Assembly (NCBI RefSeq): GCF_000381365.1
Contig: NZ_KB905467.1
Location: forward strand, 489,604 to 553,603
Direction of reading: 5' to 3'
Origin: Bacteroides salyersiae WAL 10018 = DSM 18765 = JCM 12988
GTDB lineage: Bacteria > Bacteroidota > Bacteroidia > Bacteroidales > Bacteroidaceae
Length of the DNA stretch: 64,000 bases
In this document: positions 16,833-25,709 of the stretch, piece by piece
How the letters are laid out: the number at the start of each line of letters is the position of its first letter
Numbering within the stretch: the stretch's first letter is position 1
The notes under the pieces: generated by a model
The model's database searches: none
Told to the model about the DNA's origin: nothing
The model's input: only the letters and a program-made list of their open reading frames with translations
Position numbers and translations under genes: made by a program

Positions 16833-18173
16833 ATGGGTTTCGTAGTATTGCACATGGAAAAGGCGCACAGTTCCGACAGCGGAACGACCGCCCACATCGA
16901 GCGTTTCATCATACCGAAGAACGCAGACCCGACACGGACGCACCTGAACTGAAAGCTCGTTGCCTACCCCGACGGGATTAAAGGCCGTTCGGCGGCTATG
17001 CAGAGAAGATTGGAAGAAGCGGGGCTGACACGCAAAATCGGAAACAACCAAGTACGGGCAATCCGCATCACCGTGTCGGGAACGCACGAGGACATGGAAC
17101 GCATCGAAAGGGAGGGGCGTTTAGACGAGTGGTGCGCCGACAATATGAAATACTTTGCCGACACGTTCGGAAAGGAGAACATCGTGGTGGCGCACCTGCA
17201 TCGGGACGAGGAAACGCCGCACATACACGTCACGCTCGTTCCCATCGTCAAAGGAGAGCGCAAGCGCAGGAAAAGGGAGGAACAGACGAAGAAGCGATAC
17301 TGTAAGAAGTCGACCGATACCGTAAGGCTGTGCGCCGACGATATTATGACACGCCTAAGGCTGAAATCCTACCAAGACACCTACGCCGTGGCGATGGCGA
17401 AATACGGGCTGCAAAGGGGCATTGATGGCTCGAAGGCACGGCACAAGTCCACGCAGCAGTATTACAATGAAACGAAGAAACTCACCGACAGCCTCAAAAC
17501 GGAGGTAGTGGATTTGCAGCGTCAGAAAGAAACGGCGCAGGAGGAACTCAAACGGGAGAAAAAAGAGATACAGACCGAGAAGCTGAAAGGGGCGGCGACC
17601 ACCGCAGCAGCCAACATCGCCGAGAGTGTCGGTTCTCTTTTCGGCAGTAACAAGGTCAGGACGTTGGAGAGGGAGAACACCGCCCTGCATAGGGAGGTCA
17701 CCACGCACGGGGAAGCCATCGAAGCCCTGCAAACCCGAATACGGACCATGCAGACCGACCACAGCCGACAAATGGCGGAAGTAGAGCGGAAGCATCGCAG
17801 GGAGATAGCGGACAAGGAAGCGAAGCACAAGGAGGAAATATCGTTTCTGAAAACGGTAATCGCAAGGGCGGCGGCATGGTTCTCCTATTTCCGTGAAATG
17901 CTCCGTATCGAAAACCTCTGCCACTTTGTCGGGTTCAGCGACGGGCAGCCGGCAATGCTCGTCAAGGGAAAGCCGTTGGAGTATGCAGGGGAACTCTACT
18001 CGGAGGAACATAAACGGAAATTCAAGACCGAAAAGGCTGGGGTTCAAGTGATGAAAGACCCCACGGACGGGACGAAATTAGTTCTTGCCATCGACCGAAA
18101 GCCCATTACCGAGTGGTTCAAAGAGCAATTCGACAAGCTAAGGCAGAACATACACCGACCCATACAGCCGTAA
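16833..18173 (+). pseudogene. MobV/Pre-type relaxase with in-frame stop
   Basis: A 446-codon frame from ATG 16833 (MGFVVLHMEKAHSSDSG) interrupted by TGA at 16950-16952 (codon 40). The frame before and after is continuous and homologous, so this is a point mutation (CGA to TGA fits). The MobV signature HLHRDEETPHIHVTLVPI (HxDExxPHxH) is intact, followed by a long charged coiled coil (about 160-330). A restart at ATG 16998 would lose the N-terminal strand region of the relaxase fold, so activity is unlikely. Confidence 0.82.
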
Positions 18174-18302
18174 AGGAAAGGCAGGGGGATTTAGGGGAAA
18201 TAGAGAAATAATCAGCTGTATCACAATCACTAAATTTAAGTCAATCAAATTATTGGCATTCTATGTGCATAAACGAAATAAAAGTAGTAAATTTGCCAAA
18301 TA

Positions 18303-18644
18303 ATGACAAATTGAAAAAATATTCGAACGTTATTCGCACAAAAGGTCAAAGCGGCTAGAGTCCGAAGCGGATTGTTGCAAAAGCAATTGGCTTCGGCTTT
18401 GAATATAGATGTCCCTATGTATAGCCGAATAGAACGCGGAGACAGGTAAGCTAAAAAGGAGCAAGTGGTATTGCTTTCGGACATCTTGAATATCGAACGG
18501 GAAGAGCTGTTGAGCCTTTGGATTGCGGATAAGATAAATGCAATTATCGGAGACGATAAAAACATTGCGGATAAAGCATTGAAGACTATAATTGACAATA
18601 GAAATGGAAATAAAGACTATACACACGCTTATCAACGGAGATAG
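18303..18644 (+). pseudogene. XRE-type controller of the R-M module, two in-frame stops
   Basis: One reading frame gives a typical XRE/C-protein helix-turn-helix: VRSGLLQKQLASALNIDVPM, YSRIERGDR, then AKKEQVVLLSDILNIEREEL and a C-terminal DKALKTIIDN. It is cut by TGA at 18312 (codon 4) and TAA at 18447 (right after the recognition helix). No internal ATG would restore it. The 3' end overlaps the methyltransferase start, as is usual for controller genes. Confidence 0.75.
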
Positions 18645-19887
18645 CAGGAATCTTTCTCTTATGCCGGACAAGTCCGTCCATTTGATCATTACGTCGCCCC
18701 CGTATTGGCAATTGAAAGATTATGGGAATGACGGGCAAATAGGATTTCATGATAGTTACGAAAGCTATATCAACAATCTGAATATGGTCTGGGCGGAGTG
18801 CAATCGAGTATTGCATGACGGTTGCCGTTTGTGCATAAATATAGGAGACCAATTCGCTCGTTCCGTCTATTACGGACGTTATAAAGTGATTCCCATAAGA
18901 ACCGAAATCATACGTTTTTGCGAAGCTCTCGGAATGGATTATATGGGAGCCGTAATTTGGCAGAAGCAAACAACGATGAATACGACAGGGGGAGGAGCTG
19001 TTATGGGTAGTTTTCCCTATCCTCGAAACGGTATTTTGAAAATAGATTACGAATTTATCCTCATTTTTAAAAAACAAGGTAAGGCTCCCGTTCCTGCTAT
19101 CGAGCAAAAGCAATGTTCGGAAATGACCAAAGATGAATGGAATACATTTTTTGCTTCCCATTGGAATTTCGGCGGGGCTAAACAAGACGGGCACATTGCA
19201 GTATTTCCTGAAGAATTACCGCGCCGTTTGATAAAAATGTTCTCTTTTGCCGGAGAAACGGTATTCGATCCGTTCATGGGTAGCGGAACAACGGCTTTAG
19301 CTGCACGTAATCTGCAACGCAACTCCATCGGATACGAAATAAATCCCGATTTCAGAAAGTTTTATGAAGAAAAAGTGTCGTCATCCATATCGTTCGGAAC
19401 GGTAGAATATAAATACCGAACGGACGGGAACGCTTTCGATATAGCAAGCAAGATGGAAACCTTACCGTATCTTTTTCGCGATCCCCATAAAATGGGGAAT
19501 AAGATAGACATCAAGCGTTTGCAGTTCGGTTCTCGAATAGACAAAGATAAAAAAGAAAGAGAAGAATATTTTTCGGTCAAAACGATTTTATCTCCGAATA
19601 CAATCGTTTTGAATAACGGACTTACCGTACGATTGCTCGGTATCAAGGAAAAGCCATGCGTCAACGGTAATGCTACGAAATTTCTTTTGGAGAAAACCAA
19701 AGGACGCAAAGTATTCTTGCGTTACGATACGATAAAATACGATGATGAGGATATGTTGCTTTGTTATTTATACTTGGACAACAAGACCTTTATCAATGCA
19801 CATATGTTGAAAAACGGGTTAGTCGATGTAGACTATTCTTTCGATTTCAAATATAAAAGTAAATTCGAAAAACTGATAAACGCATAA
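18604..19887 (+). CDS. N4-cytosine-type DNA methyltransferase with C-terminal SNase-like domain
   Basis: 427 residues from ATG 18604 (a TTG at 18592 would add four residues). The catalytic motif is TSPPYW (30-35), typical of N4-cytosine methyltransferases. The SAM-binding motif DPFMGSGTT lies at 222-230, so the motif order is that of the beta class. After about residue 260 the fold ends, and residues 322-425 look like a staphylococcal-nuclease OB-fold (SVKTILSPNTIVL, TVRLLGI, GRKVFLRYD, LLCYLYLDNKTFINAHMLKN, GLVDVDY, FKYKSKFEKLI). The SNase catalytic set is mostly missing (SPNT for DGDT, KEKP for DTPE, no GR). A nuclease gene follows 6 bp downstream. It probably protects host DNA at the nuclease's site. 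Confidence 0.85.
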   Translation: MEIKTIHTLINGDSRNLSLMPDKSVHLIITSPPYWQLKDYGNDGQIGFHDSYESYINNLNMVWAECNRVLHDGCRLCINIGDQFARSVYYGRYKVIPIRTEIIRFCEALGMDYMGAVIWQKQTTMNTTGGGAVMGSFPYPRNGILKIDYEFILIFKKQGKAPVPAIEQKQCSEMTKDEWNTFFASHWNFGGAKQDGHIAVFPEELPRRLIKMFSFAGETVFDPFMGSGTTALAARNLQRNSIGYEINPDFRKFYEEKVSSSISFGTVEYKYRTDGNAFDIASKMETLPYLFRDPHKMGNKIDIKRLQFGSRIDKDKKEREEYFSVKTILSPNTIVLNNGLTVRLLGIKEKPCVNGNATKFLLEKTKGRKVFLRYDTIKYDDEDMLLCYLYLDNKTFINAHMLKNGLVDVDYSFDFKYKSKFEKLINA

Positions 19888-19893
19888 AAAGTT

Positions 19894-20580
19894 ATGGATA
19901 AATATTCTATGAATTTCGGAAAAAAAGAACGCGTACTGAACTACGCTTGCCAAACATACCAATTATCTCGCCCGAATAAAGTAGGTGCTGTAATGGCTCT
20001 TATTCGCGATTGCCAACCTTTTTCGTTCGATGAATGGCAATCATGGTATTTCGAAAATGCTCATACCGCAGGAAAAAATCCGACGAAAATCACAGTCGAA
20101 AGTCTCCATGAATTGGGTGAACGGTTGTATGCAAAAATTACGGAAGTCGTGATTCCTGAATGGGAAGCAGCTTTTCGTGAATTGACAGAACAGGACTGTA
20201 TCGACTATATATACAATCTGACTATAAATCGTACTTATGACGGTTATATACGAGAAAAGTCTGTAATCAATGACGGATTGGCTAAAGTTTTTCCTAATAT
20301 AGACTTCGAAGAAAGCGATCCCGAATTGGATCATGCAGGAGATATCGATTATATCGCAAAAATCGGAGATAAAGCCATAGGCATACAAATCAAACCGATA
20401 ACAGCGAGTGCCAATTTCGGTAGTTATTCGCTGACTGAACGAATGAAAGCGAGTTTCGAATCGTTCAAAGAACGATATGGCGGTAATGTGTTTATCGTAT
20501 TCAGCTTAGATGGAGAAATTGCCAATAAAGAAGTAATAGAGCAAATTAGACATGAAATAAGTCAAATGTTGTACGTGTAG
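19894..20580 (+). CDS. MjaI-family type II restriction endonuclease
   Basis: 228 residues. From memory the sequence fits the MjaI restriction-enzyme family (start region RVLNYACQTYQLSRPNKVG, DEWQSWYFENAHT, NRTYDGY). A PD-(D/E)xK-like core is visible: D152 in DIDYIAKIGD and Q165-x-K167 in GIQIKP. MjaI cuts CTAG and its partner methylates cytosine at N4, which agrees with the N4-type methyltransferase next door. CTAG specificity here is inference. The gene follows the methyltransferase by 6 bp. Confidence 0.75.
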   Translation: MDKYSMNFGKKERVLNYACQTYQLSRPNKVGAVMALIRDCQPFSFDEWQSWYFENAHTAGKNPTKITVESLHELGERLYAKITEVVIPEWEAAFRELTEQDCIDYIYNLTINRTYDGYIREKSVINDGLAKVFPNIDFEESDPELDHAGDIDYIAKIGDKAIGIQIKPITASANFGSYSLTERMKASFESFKERYGGNVFIVFSLDGEIANKEVIEQIRHEISQMLYV

Positions 20581-20742
20581 AATAGAAAAGATATACACAT
20601 ATCGATTCTCATGACCGAACGGATTTGAAGACAACTTGAATATATACGGTAACAAGTTATATATTGTTCATTTATGGCAGCTAAGAATATTTGTTTAGAT
20701 TTCTAATTGCACTATTTCATTGCTGGGAATACCCCACATGCA

Positions 20743-21572
20743 ATGGATGCAAAAATTCATAATGAATCCGAGCGATATTTATTAAAAGCAATTTCTGAGT
20801 TACAAAAATATGTAGGGTGTGATATATCCGTTAGGGTTGAAGCTAAAAATGAAGGTGGTATAATTGACAATTTATTACTCATTTGTGATAAAATTGATAT
20901 TTCAGGTATTTTAACTGCTTTGCTGGCTGGATTTGTAGGTTCGTTTTTCCGTCCTGTAATTCATAAAACAGACGAAATTAAGAATCGAATAGAAATAGCA
21001 GAAAAAATTAAAAGTGGTGATTTTTCCAAAGAAGAAGCAGAGATACTATTACAAGGTGACAAACAATTAAAGAAATGGATTAGTAAGTACTATGAAGTCC
21101 TTTCGAAAGAAGAAACAATAACCAAAATAGAAGCAAATATTCCAACTGGAGATAATCAAAATAATACTGCAACTATTGAAAAAAAGATTTCTACGGTCAT
21201 GTTATTCAAGAGGGAACAAGTACTACAACAGAGATAATAAATGGAACAACTATTTATATTGTTTCTCCTGTTTTAGTAAAAGGTCGAAAATTGCCTTGGA
21301 GAGGAATTTATTCAGGACTTCCAATTGAATTCAAGATAGATGACAAGGATTTCTTGGAGCAAGTTTATGACCAAGAAATTAAATTTGGAAATGGAACTTC
21401 AATTACATGCAATTTACAGATAGAAACAAAAACGACAATTAAAGATGATATTGAAGAAGCAAAAACGTATTACATTGTCAAGCTTATAACACAATGGTCT
21501 GATGATGAGCATTTTCAATATGACACTAAAAAGTATAAAAAAATAAAGAAAGAACAAAACCAACCTAAGTAA
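20743..21572 (+). pseudogene. Unknown membrane-associated protein, split by a frameshift
   Basis: Frame 1 (ATG 20743 to 21237) encodes a protein with one hydrophobic segment (ILTALLAGFVGSFFRPVI) and a charged region (FSKEEAEILLQGDKQLKKW). At the seven-A run at about 21179-21185 the similarity moves to the next frame, which runs without stop through FYGHVIQEGTSTTTEIIN, YIVSPVLVKGRKLPWRGIYSG and a lysine-rich end at 21572. Loss of one A or T explains it. A TTG at 20707 would add 12 residues. Family not recognised. Strongly AT-rich, unlike the chromosome. Confidence 0.6.
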
Positions 21573-21580
21573 GCTACATT

Positions 21581-21701
21581 ATTTAGCGATGATTTTTTCG
21601 AGTGATTTGTTATTTCGTCAAAAATGGCTATCTTCGCATTCAGAAAGAGTTATTTGACAGCATAGCACCGCAAATCACTGAAAATTGCACGGTTGCTAAA
21701 T
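21581..21701. repeat. Imperfect long inverted repeat at the element junction
   Basis: Left arm 21581-21609 and right arm 21671-21701. The inner 9 bp AGTGATTTG / CAAATCACT and the outer ATTTAGC / GCTAAAT are perfect; the part between is degenerate. It lies between the broken orphan gene and the first intact integrase, where the left end of the second element is expected. Confidence 0.5.
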
Positions 21702-22047
21702 CATATATCCAAAATGCAAAATCCGACTGATTTGCATAACTGCCTGTCAAACAGTGTTATCTTCCATATTCTTCCCATTCAGATTCGGTGGTAAAAATGC
21801 AAAAAACGACGGAAAAGTGAAGGCGTTCCGTTACGAATACATTACCTGTTGAGGTGTTCCAGGGTATCATACTTGCAAGGTTAAAACAGCCTGAAAGTAA
21901 GGTGTTTCCAACCATACAGGAGTGATTTTTCGGGAAACGGTATGAAATTTTCTCTTTGAGAGACGCTATTTCACCGATTGTCAGTGTTTTGCATACCAAT
22001 GATTAGCTCTAATGCACGTAAATTTGCAATCAAAAATAGAGCTGATT
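21702..22047. other. Non-coding stretch before integrase 1
   Basis: About 350 bp without a credible gene. An 80-codon minus-strand frame (21757-21999) has no recognisable content. The stretch should hold the integrase promoter and the attachment site; no clear TAnnTTTG box was found. Confidence 0.4.
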
Positions 22048-23292
22048 ATGAATGAATTGAAAGTAACTTTCTATCTAAAGAAAAATGAGACGAGAGTCGA
22101 CGGTACTGTCCCCATCTTGGGACGGATACGAATCGGCATGTCAATGGTACAGTTCAGTGCCAAAGTGTATGTTCAGGAAAAGTTGTGGGATGTAAAGTCT
22201 GGCAGGGCAAAAGGGAAAAGCAAGGCGGCACAAAATGCCAATGCCGAGCTTGAAAAGTTGTGCGTGGCCATACATTCCGCATATAAAGAACTTAAACTGA
22301 AGAGCGACAATGTCCTTGCCATTGATGTGAAAAATTCTTTTCAGGGCATTGCTTCCGAACAGGACACACTGGTCAAGCATTACGGGCATCTCAATGACAA
22401 ATTCTATCAAAAAGTCGGTGTCAGCCGTTCCATAGATACCTACAAACGGTATTGTGTGGCTCTTAACCATCTTAAGAATTTCCTTCAAAAGAAATACAAT
22501 GTAAGGGATATGGCATTCCAATCCCTTAATCCCACATTCGTGAAAGCATTTGACCTGTATCTCCGTTCCGACCTGCAAATGGCATCCAATACCATAGTCA
22601 GTATCGTGGCTCGTTTACATCTTGTAATCAAGTCCGCCATGGATAACGGGTTGATAAGACAAGATCCGTTCATGGACTACAAATATGTAACCGATTCTCT
22701 TGTAGCCAAATGTCTGTCCGAAAAAGAATTCAATCTGATTCTTACGACACCACTGCCAAAAGACAATATGAATCTGGTGCGTGATGTCTTCATATTTTCC
22801 TGCATGACCGGCCTGGCATTCAGCGACCTCCGCAATCTGACACCCGAGAATATGAAACAGGCAGAAGACGGTGTCTGGTGGATACATACCGCGAGAAAGA
22901 AAACCGGGACTCCTTGTCATATTCCATTGATGGAGCTGCCGTTGCAATTGATAGAGAAGTATAGGGGCATATCAGACAAAGGGCGGTTGTTCCCTATGTT
23001 GAGTTGCAGCAAGACAAACATCAATCTCAAAAAGATTGCAAGAATCTGTGGCATAGAACGTTGTCTGACATTTCATCAAGCGAGACATACATACGCCTCG
23101 TTAATCACTCTGTCACAGGGAGTTCCAATGGATACCGTCCGTGAGTTGCTGGGGCACAGAAGTTGGAAAAGCACCCGTATCTACGCTCATCTTACCCAAG
23201 AGAAGATAGGGGCAGACATGGGTGATTTACAATCACGAATCGGAAAAAAGTTCATTTTGTCAGATAATAACATATCCCAACAGACACTATAA
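22048..23292 (+). CDS. Tyrosine recombinase, integrase 1
   Basis: 414 residues from ATG 22048 (an in-frame ATG at 22012 would add 12 residues ahead of the usual MNELKVTFYLKK start). It has an N-terminal arm-binding domain, a SAM-like core-binding domain (about 100-200) and a catalytic domain with TGLAFSDLRNL, RKKTGTP, HQARHTYAS (HxxR) and LLGHRSWKST-RIYAH (His and nucleophile Tyr). The first catalytic arginine is replaced, as in IntDOT-type Bacteroides integrases. It cuts and joins DNA at the att sites. The second integrase starts 4 bp after its stop. Confidence 0.92.
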   Translation: MNELKVTFYLKKNETRVDGTVPILGRIRIGMSMVQFSAKVYVQEKLWDVKSGRAKGKSKAAQNANAELEKLCVAIHSAYKELKLKSDNVLAIDVKNSFQGIASEQDTLVKHYGHLNDKFYQKVGVSRSIDTYKRYCVALNHLKNFLQKKYNVRDMAFQSLNPTFVKAFDLYLRSDLQMASNTIVSIVARLHLVIKSAMDNGLIRQDPFMDYKYVTDSLVAKCLSEKEFNLILTTPLPKDNMNLVRDVFIFSCMTGLAFSDLRNLTPENMKQAEDGVWWIHTARKKTGTPCHIPLMELPLQLIEKYRGISDKGRLFPMLSCSKTNINLKKIARICGIERCLTFHQARHTYASLITLSQGVPMDTVRELLGHRSWKSTRIYAHLTQEKIGADMGDLQSRIGKKFILSDNNISQQTL

Positions 23293-23296
23293 GCAT

Positions 23297-24601
23297 ATGA
23301 ATAACAGGAAAACCACATACAGTACTTTCGCAGTTGTTTTCTATATCAACAAGCAGAAGGTCAAGAAGAACGGCTTGTGTCCACTGATGGGCAGGATATC
23401 CATAAATAAGGAAATCGCACAATTCTCAGCGAAGATGGATATTGATCCGGCACTGTGGGACGCTAAAAGATACAGGCTTAAAGGCAAGAACCGTGATATT
23501 CAGGAAATCAACTGTGCCATAGAGAAATTAATGGCTGATATACACCGCTATTATAATGAAATCCTTGCGGAACAAGGATATATAACGGCAGAACTTGTCA
23601 AGAATGCCATCAACGGCGTAGGGATGAGAAAACGTAAATTATTGGAATTGTATCAGGAGTATATTGAAGAGTTCTCGCAACAAGTAGGCCTGACACGTTC
23701 TTCCGGCACACTGCATAACCATCGTGCATCATATAACAGGTTGAAGAAATTCATCCAAGCCTATTACAATGTCAATGACATTGCACTCAGACATCTGGAT
23801 TACAGCTTCATTGAAAAGTATGACCATTATCTGAGGGCGGATATGAAACGTTCGCTCTCTACCGTTGAAGGTTTTACCATCATGCTGAAAACCATAGTCA
23901 AGAGAGCAATCGCACAAGGGACTCTCCTTAAGAATCCCTTTGCCGGCTATTTCCCTGAGAAAGCGATGAAAAAATACCGGCACTTGGAATTGGATGAACT
24001 GAAACGCCTGATGGAAACTCCCATACAGGAAAAATTTCTCTGCTATGTAAGAGACTTATTCGTATTCAGCACGTTCACCGGCATCTCGTATATAGACTTA
24101 TGCAATTTACGGAAAGAGAATTTTTACCATACTGAAGACGGTAAGCTGTGGGTTCGGTTCAACAGGCAAAAGACTAAAAGCGAATGTATCATTCAGGTTT
24201 TGGATTTACCTCGGCGAATCATGGATAAATACAAAGATCAACGTGTGGATGATAGAATCTTCAAAGTTCCCGTCCGTTCGGCATTGACAGCCAATTTCAG
24301 GAAACTGGCTGAGAAATGCAACATTGACAAACGAATCACATTCCACATGGCAAGACATAATTTCGGTTCATTGATAACTCTGTCACAAGGAGTTCCGTTG
24401 GAATCAGTATGCAAAATGATGGGACACAGAAATATCAGCACCACACAGCTGTATGCGAAACTGACACATCAGAAAGTTAATGAGGACATCAAGCGAATCA
24501 GCATGAAAGTCCAGTCCAAATATGAAATTCCGGAATGGAACAAGGGTTGCGATAATGTTAAAAACATACACTACGGACAAAGGGAGCAGGGAAATCAATA
24601 A
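23297..24601 (+). CDS. Tyrosine recombinase, integrase 2
   Basis: 434 residues from ATG 23297, 4 bp behind integrase 1; the longer open frame overlaps integrase 1 and is not needed. Same layout as integrase 1 but clearly divergent: FAVVFYINKQKVKKNG, FSTFTGISYIDLCNL, RQKTKSE, HMARHNFGS and MMGHRNISTTQLYAK. The first catalytic arginine is again absent. Paired integrases are known in several Bacteroides elements, where both can be required. No clear gene follows for 460 bp. Confidence 0.92.
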   Translation: MNNRKTTYSTFAVVFYINKQKVKKNGLCPLMGRISINKEIAQFSAKMDIDPALWDAKRYRLKGKNRDIQEINCAIEKLMADIHRYYNEILAEQGYITAELVKNAINGVGMRKRKLLELYQEYIEEFSQQVGLTRSSGTLHNHRASYNRLKKFIQAYYNVNDIALRHLDYSFIEKYDHYLRADMKRSLSTVEGFTIMLKTIVKRAIAQGTLLKNPFAGYFPEKAMKKYRHLELDELKRLMETPIQEKFLCYVRDLFVFSTFTGISYIDLCNLRKENFYHTEDGKLWVRFNRQKTKSECIIQVLDLPRRIMDKYKDQRVDDRIFKVPVRSALTANFRKLAEKCNIDKRITFHMARHNFGSLITLSQGVPLESVCKMMGHRNISTTQLYAKLTHQKVNEDIKRISMKVQSKYEIPEWNKGCDNVKNIHYGQREQGNQ

Positions 24602-25063
24602 TATATCTTGGTCAGACATATAATATTCCGTCAGTCGCATATTTCCTTGCCTGCCCATTAAGTTAGTACAGACTTTCCTGAAAGCGAAAAGGTCAGGCGG
24701 CCGTACCGTTTCGGGCAGAATCTTCCTTTGCAAAGCAAAGAGTATTCAGCCCGAAAACCTTTTCCCTTTCACGTCTGTACAATAGACGCTGACGGCAGCG
24801 GAAACAAGCGACCGACGGAAAAGTCGGATAAAGCACCTGAATGAAAAACAGCATATAGATGGGTTAAAACCAAACACCTATCTATATGCTGCTCTTATTT
24901 TCTTGGGAGGGATAATTTTTAGGAACACAATGAAATGGGCAGACGGCAAACTGCGCTCCTTCCAGAAAAATCAAAAGGTTGTTTTCGCTCTTGGCGGTGT
25001 TCCAATAGCCTGTAATAGCTATAATGTGCGGTTATAGACCATTTGGGTTAACCGGCAGCCCGT
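24602..25063. other. Non-coding stretch after the integrases
   Basis: About 460 bp without a supported gene between the integrase pair and the convergent HTH genes. It holds one terminator-like hairpin (24849-24891). The remainder shows no structure that I can name. Confidence 0.5.
24849..24900 (+). terminator. Terminator-like hairpin
   Basis: Perfect 12-bp stem CAGCATATAGAT / ATCTATATGCTG (24849-24860, 24880-24891), followed by CTCTTATTTTC. It could end the integrase transcript. Confidence 0.55.
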
Positions 25064-25366
25064 CTATTTCAACCTATACGCTTCTTTGTACCCTTTCATC
25101 AAGGTGCGCTCGATGTCGGAATTGCGGTACAGAATCTTGCCGCCAACCTGCGTGTATGGCAGGATGCCGTTGTTGCGGTAGTCCTGAAGAGTTCTGCGGC
25201 TTACTTTCAACAAGTGCGCCACCTCCTTGTCTGTCAGCAGTTCATCGTTGAATACTGCTGGCTGTTGCTTGCTTAGCAACTTTTCGAGCGAAGCCAAAAG
25301 CCTGTCGAAATTCGAGTGTACGCTCTTTACCCACTCGTGATCTTTTTCTCTGATTCCATTACTCAT
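25064..25366 (-). CDS. Excisionase-like HTH protein 1
   Basis: 100 residues. The C-terminal half is a MerR/HTH_17-type DNA-binding module: LLTDKEVAHLLKVSRRTLQ, DYRNNGILPYTQVGGKILYR. The N-terminal half is a short helix region. Proteins of this type next to Bacteroides integrases act as recombination directionality factors or regulators. It is the second gene of a two-gene minus-strand unit. Confidence 0.8.
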   Translation of the reverse strand: MSNGIREKDHEWVKSVHSNFDRLLASLEKLLSKQQPAVFNDELLTDKEVAHLLKVSRRTLQDYRNNGILPYTQVGGKILYRNSDIERTLMKGYKEAYRLK

Positions 25367-25397
25367 ACGGTTCTATTATTGGTTATACGTTTCTTGG

Positions 25398-25709
25398 TCA
25401 AATGCTACTGCCTTTCCATTGTGCCCCCTTGCGTCTGTCTTCCACAGCAGAAATGACAGGTTCCACATCTTCGGAGCGGTAGTAGGTCCTGTTACCTATT
25501 TTGGTAAAGGCAAGCGTTCCGTTGTCACGAAGGGTCTGCAAGGTTCTCGGACTGATGCGTAGTTTCCGGCACACGGCATGATTATCCATCCAGCCGTTCT
25601 TTTCCCTTTCTCCATACGACTTGCAAAGGTTGTCGATTCGTTGTACGAAGTAATCCAACTTCGCAGCCACCTCTTCAAAGGCTTGTTTCTCAAAACTGAT
25701 TATTTCCAT
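25398..25709 (-). CDS. Excisionase-like HTH protein 2
   Basis: 103 residues from the ATG at 25709 (an ATG at 25718 would add three). It is paralogous in layout to the next gene: an N-terminal helical region (MEIISFEKQAFEEV), then HTH_17 with NHAVCRKLRISPRTLQTLRD, NGTLAFTKIGNRTYYR. It lies 31 bp upstream of HTH protein 1. Likely Xis-type factor or transcriptional regulator of the element. A -7 box TACTTTTG is found on the minus strand at 25763-25756. Confidence 0.8.
   Translation of the reverse strand: MEIISFEKQAFEEVAAKLDYFVQRIDNLCKSYGEREKNGWMDNHAVCRKLRISPRTLQTLRDNGTLAFTKIGNRTYYRSEDVEPVISAVEDRRKGAQWKGSSI

Larger units (their letters stand above)
15600..21580. mobile_element. Remnant of an older mobilizable element with an R-M module
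   Basis: Approximate limits. It contains a broken integrase, a small HTH protein, a MobV relaxase with an internal stop, a type II R-M module and a frameshifted orphan. Base composition changes sharply inside it: 15.7-18.2 kb is clearly GC-rich, 18.2-21.6 kb clearly AT-rich, so it is itself a composite. All transfer genes are damaged, so it should not move on its own. Confidence 0.6.

Noticed and set aside
17355..18047. 230-codon minus-strand frame opposite MobV
   Set aside because: GC-rich coding DNA gives long antisense frames; the plus strand carries clear MobV motifs and the antisense product is Leu/Arg/Pro-rich noise.
20707..20745. TTG start giving a MHYFIAGNTPHAM opening for the split orphan
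   Set aside because: The opening vaguely recalls ATPase starts (FIAGNTPKG), but there is no P-loop and the ATG at 20743 is a normal start.
21757..21999. 80-codon minus-strand frame before integrase 1
   Set aside because: No start context, no motif and no neighbour that would support it; left as non-coding.
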